Positions 37,001 through 49,000 of a stretch of DNA of 64,000 bases are shown here, piece after piece. Below the pieces are notes generated by a model. The model saw nothing but the letters and a program-made list of their open reading frames with translations. It did no database searches and was not told where the DNA came from. The DNA lies in NCBI RefSeq assembly GCF_032854445.1, contig NC_088295.1, positions 14,061,385 to 14,125,384 on the forward strand. The letters run 5' to 3'. The first letter of the stretch is position 1. Each line of letters opens with the position of its first letter. The translations under genes and the position numbers were made by a program. The DNA is from Liolophura sinensis. Lineage: Eukaryota > Mollusca > Polyplacophora > Chitonida > Chitonidae.

Positions 37001-40000
37001 ATGTTGTCTCCACTGACTGATCTTGATGCTTGTGATATATTGGAATTGAAACAAGATATCCCAGATGTGTTTTATTTCATAGGAAGACATCACATTTCAC
37101 ACGTCTCAGTGCTTGCTGCCATTAATATGTGATGAATGGATTCATGCAGACCCAGCATGAAGACTTTGCACCATCGGATACATGGTTCAGAGACACATGT
37201 AGTGCATAAAGCTTGTAGAGTGTGAAAGACTGATGAAATTATATGATAAGACAGGTGAAGTGTTTTTGTTAGGCTCAGTAATCTAGATGTTGTATTGTCC
37301 CAGGGGTTAAACAGGGGTGAACTTCTCGAGGGCATGTTGAAGTGTGTTATGGACTGTCACGGGTGGACTGCTCGATTGTACCTGGCAATTTCACTCAGTG
37401 GGATATTGTTAGAGTGAAATGTTTGTCACCACAAAGTGAGCCATTTTCTGACCACTGTCCAGACCATTGCTGGACCGATTGATCAAACAGCAGTGGTAAT
37501 TAAGAGGGCACCTGCTTCCTGAATACCCAGTTATGTCCCGGTGTGACAGGTATGCCCTCTGCTGGCTACCTGAGTCAGATGTCACCTGCAGACAGATTGT
37601 GACAATGATGGTACCTCTGTGTGTCTTGTTGACCCAGCCTGACTGACCACAGGCTTCCCTTGATGTCCATGCTGGATACCAGGGTCAGACACAGGCGGAA
37701 AGGTCACCACTAGGGACGAGAGAATTAACGCATGTCCTTCGCCTGGTACATTGGCGTACTGCACCAGAGTTAAACCTCACTTCACATTCCATCACCTTGT
37801 GTAAAAATATCCCAGACCAGTTTGACTCGATCATCTACAAGAAAGCATCACTTAATTAACAAATTCATCAAATGTTAACAGCCTACTACATCACATCTGA
37901 GGAAAGTAGGTTAATATAAGCTTGTCTTGAGGAACACTTGCATGAGTGAACTTCACAAAAATAGCTCATCCAAAGTGATAAATCTGCACAACATTAACAC
38001 ACACACAAATGCAGTGCACAAGGCATAATTCATAAAATAGAAGTGTTCTTTGAGTAGATCTTCTTCAAAATTAGATATGATATGAATGCATGTGCGTGTT
38101 TGTACATGTAGGTATACAGGCATGACCTGTACTGACATCAGTGATACCGACAGCCCTGTGATGTTGTAGAAGTCTACTAGATTATTCAGAGCAGTGTTTG
38201 GATTACTCTAGAGCTGTTGTGATGGAAATAAACCCTAGCCATTGTAATCGTATGCATACATGGTTATTCATGTAAAACAGCTGCATGTCAGATTGCCCTC
38301 TCCAGTGAATACAGATGCAATTGTCCATAAACTGGGAGCCTTCTAATGTTCTATGAATATAATACACTTTCTGTTTGTTGCATGTCATTGGTTGAAATTG
38401 ACATGTTATTAGTAATTCTTTGTCAAGTTCCAGGCTTTCTAGATCTTGTGCATGACCCATAAACTTTGGTGTATTTAGGGTGAAAATCCTGCTCTTGAAG
38501 CAGTTATTTCTCAAAGTTAATCAATTGTCGATCAATAAATGTACAAAGTAAGGTTTATGTGTATGCCTAACAACTTGGCTATTTTAGTGGGTATCTGCAT
38601 GTTTGTCATAGTGTGTGAAATTCCACTGATACCCAGCTAATATAATTAAGACTGTTAATACCTTTACCCTAGAGAATATTGTCTACACATACATGAATAT
38701 AAATTTATCTGTGCACTTACATACATGACCGGTGGACATTTAACCCCCTAATCAATGTCATATTGCCAGACTTGACTGTGTAACTGTGTAGTTTTTAGCC
38801 TGTGGATGTTGAGTGGGGTGGGGGGACTGTTACAGTTGATCATGCTGAGGACAGCAGATTTGAGTGGATGTAGGTGTGTAGGTTCCCTTCAGTGTTTAGT
38901 GAGGCAGGGGCAGGGGTGTGTGGATATGACACTTTGGCTCACTACAGCTTTGCCCTTGTAAACAGCCTCTATTGACTCCATCCTTTTAAGCAATCCGGCT
39001 TATTTAATTATGCCAGTGCCCAAGGCCTACAAACAAGTGTATCAGAACCATGCAAAAATAGAGACCGCAGAAAAAAAAAAGTTTGGAGAGAAACAGTAAG
39101 GGCTGTTGTGTTTCTCAAGCACAGAGCTTTGTCCTGTGGGTGGATTGTGTCATGTAAGAGACAGGAAGGCTGTGCTGAAGTTAGGACAGTTGTCACATGG
39201 ATGCCTGGGGCAAAAGGCTCACTATCTACGCATTGTTATACTCATTCCTTGTAAGATAATCATAAGAAACAGTTCCCAGTGGGTAACCATGCACACAACT
39301 GCTCAACTCTAAACCCATTATGCTCATTGTTCATATGCTAAAATATTAGTTTCCTGTTTGCCAGCATAAACATTCTCATTAAACTTTTTGTACTCGTACA
39401 TGTGCATCCTGATGAAAGTGTAGGGTATTGGTATAGCAACAGAGGTCTGAAGGGGGGTGTGGGGGTATTGGTTCTGTTCTAGTGCAATTGTGCATCCTGA
39501 TGAAAGTGTAGGGTATTGGTATAGCAACAGAGGCTCTGAAGGAGGTGTGGGGGTATTGGTTCTGTTCTAGTGCAGTTGTGCATCCTGGTGAAAGTGTAGG
39601 GTATTGGTATAGCAGCAGAAGTCTGAAGTGGGGTGTGGGGGTATTGGTTCGGTTCTAGTGCAGTTGTGCATCCTGGTGAAAGTGTAGGGTATTGGTATAG
39701 CAGCAGAGGTCTGAAGAGGGGTGTGGGGGCATTGGTTCTGTTCTAGTGCAATTGTGCATCCTGATGAAAGTGTAGGGTATTGGTATAGCAGCAGAGGTCT
39801 GAAGAGGGGTGTGGGGGTATTTGTTCTGTTCTAGTGCAGTTGTGCATCCTGATGAAAGTGTAGGGTATTGGTATAGCAGCCATATGCAGCCTATATCTAA
39901 GAGTATATGTATGTAGTCCTGTTGGGTGTGCATGTTCATATACATTTGCACTGTACTACGGACATGATTATATTTATCATGTATGAAAATAAGTACACTG

Positions 40001-43000
40001 ATTTTATGAAATTTACCTAGATACAGCATTATGATGGTTTGTGCATGCTACAGAAATCGCCTGATTTCATAATTTCTACATTTGAAGTGCACATGGTGTT
40101 TGATTACACTAATTCTTTTCACATATAAAATATCAACTTTCAGTGCAGTTTATGCACAAAAGTATGATTTTATCATGTGTAATACACAGAATAATGCCTT
40201 CAGCATAAGTTTGAAGAATTACAGTATGTTATAACTATACATGAGGTGTACATATTACTTGATAATGTTAGAACTAATTGTGATGTGATGTGTGAGGATA
40301 GCAAAGGCCATGTAATTAAGCCACCTCACAAGGAAGTTTACATACTCTTCTGTAGCTCTCCTTGTAAATTTCTCTTGTTAGCAGGTTTTAGACCTGTATA
40401 TTATTTTGTGCTTTTACATTAACCTAGCTTTTTCTTAAGATGACAGTGAAAAAAATTGCAACTGTCACAAATGGATATAAATAAACCTTAAGGTACACAT
40501 GTAAATGTGGTCTTTGTAGCCTGGCGGTGACAGACTGAGGACTGACTTCAGCATCATCTGTACAGTCTGTGTAACGCTATGTACAATTGGCAACCCTACA
40601 GTGTCTACTGAAAAGAGAATTACTGTCTAGCCTGATTTTCAACTACATATATATGTATGAGAGAAATTGTACAAGGCATGCTCGTGGCAATTTCTCTGTC
40701 CTTGAACTCTGTTCTTCGCAGATACCTTTATAGCTCTATGATGGTGAATTAGAGATTTACCCTGGGTGAATCATACGTCGTTGGCTCTTTATCTTACTAC
40801 AGTACATTTATGTGCACTAAGGTAATATGTCATGACATATCCATACCCATTACCTACATACACGTCAGTCCTTATGGAAAAGAAGCTAAATACACGTGCT
40901 GTGATGTTTCAACTAATTATTATATTAACATGTATAATGACATGTTTTATTTTGGACATTTTGAAACTATCACTCCTGTGCCAACTGTTAACATAACATG
41001 TGTGTTCACTAACATTCAACATACCTGTACAATACAGGCCTATTTGCTAATTTATAGGAACTGGTATTGTATAGCAGTTGTTAGATGCAGTATTAGTCAT
41101 TAGATATAGGGCAGAGGAACTGCCAGTGCAGGAATTATCATGGGATAATTAATGTATACATTTGCTTTCAAAACAGAATTAGGTCTGTAGTAGAGATCAG
41201 TAATGAATGATTCCTGTGCTGTCCAGCAGGTTACTTAGTGCTAATTGCTGACACTGTGAAAAAGAAGTACATGTACATGTCTGTGTTCCATTTTGATGTA
41301 GCAGATAGCTGCAGTGTCATTTGGGATAGGTAACATGTACATTATATGACGATATGAAAGAAAGATAATATAAAGGACGATAATAGATTTTGCAGGGTGT
41401 ATTTCTTGCTTTATGATTTCAAATCCAGTGGCATTTAATTTAATATCCGTTTGGGTGGGGTGAAGCAGTCTAGTCGTATTTTGGCGTTTCTGAGCTGGGA
41501 GAGGTGAAGAAGTGAATTAAATGGATACAGGTGAGATCTTGACACCCAGATCACCTTGAATCTCATCAAAGGGGGGAGGGGGAGTAGGGGGTATCCCCAC
41601 CTCATCACTGGCATTCCCCACTTCATCACTGGCATTCACAGGCTCTCCTTGTTCCTGTGCACCAGAGCCAAGACACTGAACAGAGAGGTCAAGTCATGCC
41701 AATGGAGCAATTCCAGATTGTTGAGCTTTGTCCAAAAGGAGACTGGTGCATAAGATTGACACAGAACCACAGAGGCTCTCGCAGCCTGCTCATACAACAC
41801 CAGGGGAATATCTGTGTGGGGTTTTCTTTTACCCAGGGCTGAGAACCAGTGGTAAAGTCACGTAATCCTACTGGGATTATCTCTAATCTGATACTCAATA
41901 CCTGGGGACACCACACACAAGCCCTTCCACCAGCTATGTTATCAACTGGCCAAGTTCTATTTGTGTAACAATCTATAAAATTTATTATGCCACTGGGATT
42001 TTTTCAGGTAGTGAAGGTTTCTGTTGTTTTTGCACTGTTTGTTTTTTTCGTCTGTTTCCTGGTTTTTATTTGAGATGTTGGTTAACAGATGACTGAAGTG
42101 ACAGTGGATCTTTGAGCTGGATTAGCCAGGGATTAGATATCTTGTCTTGCCTCTTTCTAAGCCTTTGAATGCACAGAGGTCTACCCTTACAGCCTTACAA
42201 TCTAGGCAAGGTGGGACAGGTTATGGATTTCTGTGACTTAAACTTTAATGAATCATATAATTTCCTTCAAGGAGTAAAAACAACAAGTACAGTGTACATA
42301 GATGCCTTTGTATCTCTGGAATGTGTAGAAAACCTGAATGAGCTGTTCCTATTCCGCGAGAGTTTCAATGATTTAAGCATTTGCTACTGGGTCAGAGTTC
42401 AGAATTAACCTAACGGAAGTTTGTTCCTGTTTGTGTTGGGTCAGACTGCTCGGTAGCTACTCAGACCAATTCTGAAGACTGATGACATGATATCAACTCT
42501 ATTTTAGCAGTGTAACATGACTCTGAAGCTTGTTTATGTTACCATAAATATTATATTAAGTCTACTTGGATACCCCGATACAGTGTACGAACAATGTATT
42601 TGTGTTGCTGATGGTTACTTTATTGTTGTCCACGTCCTCTTATGTAGGTGATCAGGCGTATGACAAGCGTAGATGTGACAAAACAGGACTATATATAGCT
42701 GACATGGTTGAGAGCACCTGGCAAAGGCTTTGTTGCTTTGTTCTTGAGAAATGAGAAATATTTAAACCAAATGGATCAAGCATATTGTGGAACAGAAGAA
42801 CAGCATGTTGTGGTAACAGTAATTGATGTCACTTCTATACATGTCTATTCTTGAAGACATTATTTCAGCATTTCAATAGCTTCATGCATATAAGCGATGA
42901 CAGTCATTCATACCATACTGAATTCATTGGTCTTTCTGCTTAACAACATGTAGTATTGAGGTCTGAGTAAATTTCAGTGGACTGTCTGTGACGACAACAT

Positions 43001-46000
43001 TTTGCACATTCTAATTGCTACATATTAAATATTACTGGTCGTTAGTTGTTGGATATAGACTAGGTCAGATGTTGTTTTATGAATAACAAGTGTACATTAA
43101 ATGACTTTAAATTTCGCCCTTACAAGTGAGTTGGGGGGCAGAATTTTGAGAGGCAAACAAATGTCATGCAGTGTTACCTTTGGTACTGATCAGATTTACA
43201 TTTTTCATTTAGCTCTATAGATATCACATTCATGTTGTATAGTGCATATACATATCGCATAGTTTTACCTTATTCTGTTATTATTTAGCTGTCTATGAAA
43301 CTGTAGAACCTACAGCCCTGTGATGACTAGACAATATTTCATTGCCAACAAGTGTTTTTCTGTGAAGTTAGAAAAGGATTTATTAAGTGTAAGATAATAT
43401 AGATGACCACAAATAGATAGTCACTTAATCCTTAACCTTGCCCACTAAGAGATTACTATCAGTTTATCGGGTGGATCTGTCTGAAGTTTTTGGGTCATGG
43501 CTGAATACTAGACATTGTGTGAACATGTGGGAAAATTTCAGACCAAATTTTTTTAAATGCTTTGAATTTCTTATGAATCAGGTCAGTTGTTTTTTGTTCT
43601 ATGCATTTTTTATCATTGAAATAATTTGCTCTTTTCATGCTTAATCTCTAAATCTGAAATATATGCAGTAAAATTAAGTTATGATCTGCCTTGTTTTAAT
43701 CCCTTTGTCTACTGCTATGATATTTTTGCTGTGGATGAGATCAAAGGGTATGGGGTAAAGGCCTATGGCTGACAGGCAAAACCTTTTAAGCTGTCCATTA
43801 CTGTAGGCTTTTCCTGGCAGATCCCTGTTTGGGGCATCTACCCTCTCACTATCTGTGGCTGCACCCTCAAAGCTGGCATGTTAAATATCAGGCAAAAAGA
43901 TGTCCAGCAATCGCCATATAATCTCGCTGTTGCCTGTGGGAGTAATGAAGATGTATTAACAGTGCTATAAAGATGTGAGGATATTATGGGGATGTCTGAG
44001 AATTGTTATTTTATTTAGACGAGTCCTTCCTGCAATGCTGCATGTGATCAGCATCATTATACACATCTGAGGCATTGATAAGCCTAGATGAGAATTGCCT
44101 CCAGCAAAACATTTCTCTGCGCTTTGGTATAGTAGTATAGTTGATGTTTATATCAGTGAACAATTATGACTTCATACATGTATCTGTACCAGTCACAGAG
44201 ACCTAGTACATGTAACCTGAATTCAGGCTCACATGTATGTATGTATGTATGTATGTATGTATGTATGTATGTATATCATGTGTGGGCTACAAGGCTATTG
44301 ATCTTACAATGTAATGTACATGTACATGTATAGATATATATAAATGGGCAGTTGATCCCAGAAACTCTCTAATAAAATGATGAAACTCTTAATTTATATA
44401 GTAATTAATTCACAGTACTAAGTATTTCATCAGTTTGATCCAGCGTTTGTAGGTATTTATGTGTATATTTGAGTTGTACATGTATTTGAATTTGCCCATT
44501 TTTGTTGCAGAGTGGATCTTACTTCAAGTGCATGACATAGCTGTGACATCCATAACCATTTGACACTTTTTATTTGTGCCACTTAAGTAGTTTCTCTGTG
44601 GCTCAGTCAGTTAGCACGCTAGCACAGCGTCATGACCCAGGAGCCTCTTACCAATGTGGCTGCTGTGAGTTCAAGTCCAACTCACACTGGCTTCCTCTCC
44701 CGGCATAATGGGAAGGTCTTTCAGCGGATGGTCATGGGTTTCTCCAGGGCTCTGCCCGGTTTCCTCCCACAATAATGCTAGCCAGTGTCATATGAATGAA
44801 ATATTCTTGAGCACGGCGTAAAACATCATTCAAATAAATAAATAAATAAGTAGTTTCTCTTTGTTTTCAGACAGGCTATTGCAGTACGTGGAAAGTTTCA
44901 TTAATTTCATATATGAATGTACATGCAAATTCATTATGTGTACATGAGCATAACGTCCACTTGGAAAGATTTTAAAAGCATGTAAATTTAGAAAGAGATC
45001 TCTGGAAGATTGGCACAAAGGCAATGACCCTGTAGCTCGATAAGGGTGAATTCTGTGGACCCTACTGTTCACACTTATTTACCTCCCCATGCATATCTGG
45101 TCACTAGTCATTTAGATAATTAATCCTGCACAGGTATTTGACGAGTAAGGCCACAGATATGAGCTTGGTAACATAATACTGCTTGAACTCTGCCTGCTCT
45201 CCTTCCACTGTCCCATATCAGATATTGTATAGTTCTACCTTACATTCACCAGCAGAATTGCTGGTACTGTTTACTCAAGAACATAAATTGCTTGTAAACT
45301 TTGTATAAGTCTACACTTTATTTGTAGCTAGGTACAGCTAAACTGAAGGTATATGTACATATATACTGAACAGGTGTTACTTGCATCTGCTGTTTCTATG
45401 TTTTGTTTAAGCTGACTGACAATGTGCTTGCATGTTCAATGAAAATGCTTAGCTGTGAGTAGGGGATGATGAAGATTATACATCATTATCCATTTAGGGT
45501 TAAAAATCTGGTCAGAATTATGTGCTAGTATCTTATTGTAGTATATCATTCATGACATTGATATCTTGAGCAATATGTGAAAGCTTGTGTTTATGACACA
45601 GCCCTAGCTAGTTACTTCACATGGGTTAACCGGTGATTAAAAATTTAATTGACACCATCTAGGAATAAATAACCAGTGAGCTATATGTCAGCATGATATA
45701 TGGATCTGCTTAAGGCCAAATAAACATCATGATGAATAATATAATAAAAGAAAAACAGCACTGGGTTATGCTTTGACATTGAAGTTAAAATACAATTTGC
45801 TGTATAGCTATGTGTTGATTTCCACACATTTCAAGTGAAGGCTGACTTGATTATACATGTACATGTATATTTTGAAAGAATGAACAAATACTGCACGTTT
45901 TAACATGTGAGCAGAATCAATTGTAATCAATAAAGGAACAATGTGAACGATGTGGAAACAACTGGTCAACACGGCAATGGATCATATAAAAATACACACC

Positions 46001-49000
46001 TGGACTTCAATTCTCCAATAGCAATATTTACACTAGCCTTAAGCATTCTCCAGAAAACAACTTTATACGAAATATGTGAACTCTCGGGGAATAGGAACAG
46101 CTCATTTCCAATTCCCATGTTAAACAGGTTTTGTATGCTACTGTCAAAAAATGACTTATGTTTTCTACATGTAGGTGGTGTATTCTGTGTACAAAATGTG
46201 TTTCTGGCTGCGTTACTTGTACACAAAAAAAGAACAATGTAAAACTCAGCATGCAGAGTTTTACGTTTATTAACCCATAAAACCAGAGACAGGATGACAT
46301 TTTAAAGTGACTCTTAAACCTCTGATTTAATGCATCCATTAAATAAAGATAAATTACAACTGAAATTTGAAATGTGGGTAAATGTGCTGGAAGCACTCAA
46401 TCGCCTGAACAATATGACCTGATAACAGAAGAATGCAAATCTGTTCCTTTGACCTATTTGGCCAGTCTGGATAGCCACAGAGGCATGCGCTCAGCAATGC
46501 TTGGTGTCTCTTATTCCAACAGATAAATACATGCATGAAGGCTGACATTGTCCATTGAAGGAAGTTATAAACCCCTGATCAAACCAGTCATATTCTGAAG
46601 CTGAACTCTGAGTAATCTCACATTAATGGGGTATGCCTCAGCAGGCTGCCATTCCCTACCTGTGTACAGTTTGGCATTGTCCACAAGTTATCATCACATG
46701 TGGCAGCCCCAAAAAATCAGCAATGTTGAACCTTCTCACAATTTAAAAAGGGGGCTGCTGAGTTGTGTTAAAGATTTCATGTTCCATTTGTCCGCCATGT
46801 GTTTAGAGTGATTCATACTACTGTCATTTAGTTATTGCCAGACTTCTATTTCCAGGAGCTACTCCACACCACAAGAATTTGAGAAGCATAATTGTATGCT
46901 GTTAATCTGCATATATGTCATAAAATGGATGACGATACATATAGCTTAACACATGGTTCTGGGGATGGAAATAACTTTTGGCCTGCATGTTTCCTGACAA
47001 ACACACATACATACACGGGTACCTGCAGATTGGGGAATTCTAGTTAAATGTGTGAACCCCTCCCAATCACCCTTATTCACCTGCAGGGATTGATGTCAGC
47101 TAACAGTGATGTAGACTTGCCATCTCTGGGCCACATGTAAGTTTTCAGGGGTCAGAGACATTCCAGCCAGAGGTGATATATTGGTTTGTGAGGGAGCACC
47201 TTTGTTGCCTGCCACGAACTTTCTAGTTCTACGTGTAGGATGATCTTTTGTTCATGGTTAACCAGAGTTTGGGAAGCTTTGTCATGCACCACCAACATGT
47301 TCCCAACTCGTTCTAGTGTATACCTGTCATGCACCACCAACATGTTCCCAACTCGTTCTAGTATATACATGTCATGCAACACCAACATGTTCCCAACTCG
47401 TTCTAGTATATACATGTCATGCAACACCAACATGTTCCCAACTCGTTCTAGTATATACATGTCATGCAACACCAACATGTTCCCAACTCGTTCTAGTATA
47501 TACATGTCATGCAACACCAACATGTTCCCAACTCGTTCTAGTATATACATGTCATGCAACACCAACATGTTCCCAACTCGTTCTAGTATATACATGTCAT
47601 GCAACACCAACATGTTCCCAACTCGTTCTAGTATATACATGTCATGCAACACCAACATGTTCCCAACTCGTTCTAGTATATACATGTCATGCAACACCAA
47701 CATGTTCCCAACTCGTTCTAGTATATACATGTCATGCACCACCAACATGTTCCCAACTCGTCCTAGTATATACATATCATGCATCACCAACATGTTCCCA
47801 ACTCGTTCTAGTATATACATGTCATGCAACACCAACATGTTCCCAACTCGTTCTAGTATATACATGTCATGCAACACCAACATGTTCCCAACTCGTTCTA
47901 GTATATACATGTCATGCAACACCAACATGTTCCCAACTCGTTCTAGTGTATACCTGTCATGCACCACCAACATGTTCCCAACTCGTCCTAGTATATACAT
48001 ATCATGCATCACCAACATGTTCCCAACTCGTTCTAGTATATACATGTCATGCAACACCAACATGTTCCCAACTCGTTCTAGTATATACATGTCATGCAAC
48101 ACCAACATGTTCCCAACTCATTCTAGTATATACATGTCATGCAACACCAACATGTTCCCAACTCGTTCTAGTGTATACCTGTCATGCACCACCAACATGT
48201 TCCCAACTCGTCCTAGTATATACATATCATGCATCACCAACATGTTCCCAACTCGTTCTAGTATATACATGTCATGCACCACCAACATGTTCCCAACTCG
48301 TTCTAGTATATACATATCATGCACCACCAACATGTTCCCAACTCGTTCTAGTATATACATGTCATGCATCACCACCATGTTCCAGTACATACATGTCATG
48401 CACCACCAACATGATCCAGTATATACATATCATGCACCACCAACATGATCCAGTATATACATATCATGCACCACCAACATGATCCAGTATATACATATCA
48501 TGCATCACCAACATGATCCAGTATATACATATCATGCATCACCAACACATTCCAGTATTTACATGTACATTTGTAAACTGTTGTGTGCAGTGCTCTTTCA
48601 CGTTAAAGGTGTATGGTCAAAGCTTCTGGCCCTGTTATGGTGCTTGACTTCTTTAGTTCACATAAATAATGAAGCTCTACAGATTCATGGATACATGCTC
48701 TGTCACGTACAACCCGATTGTATTCAAGATTTTATGAGCTAAATCATTAGATGGTTTACTTGTGGATCTAGATTAAAATCACAAAAGGTATATGTACATG
48801 TGCATATCTGTTGATTTATTACCAGTTGATGTCTTCATTTTCATTTCATGGAGATCTTTTGACTTAGTCATCAGCACTGGTTGTATGTAGAATATGTTTG
48901 TTAACATGCTGCCCTGACTGACCCTGTATTCTTTGTTTCTCCCCCAGGACTGGGCATACTGCTGGTGGTTGTGGTGTTTGTGGGCTGGAGATGCACACCA

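Larger units (their letters stand above)
39881..47280 (+). other. first intron of PPxY gene, distal part
   Basis: Intronic, with an (ATGT)n microsatellite (44233-44274) and a complete SINE A (44598-44846). A somewhat GC-richer stretch at 41.45-41.9 kb has small ORFs in several frames but no recognisable protein or splice pattern. Confidence 0.6.

Noticed and set aside
41435-41916. GC-richer stretch with small frames on both strands
   Set aside because: No homology, no consistent splice borders; possibly an old repeat but not identifiable.
45943-46548. Several 60-120-codon frames on both strands
   Set aside because: Overlapping in opposite strands, no recognisable protein, no compatible splice sites with exon 1 or 2 phase.
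47152-48482. Long open frames of 300-400 codons on both strands
   Set aside because: They are produced by a 45-bp unit without stops. Open on both strands and in several frames, no codon bias, and they end where the unit length changes to 34 bp.
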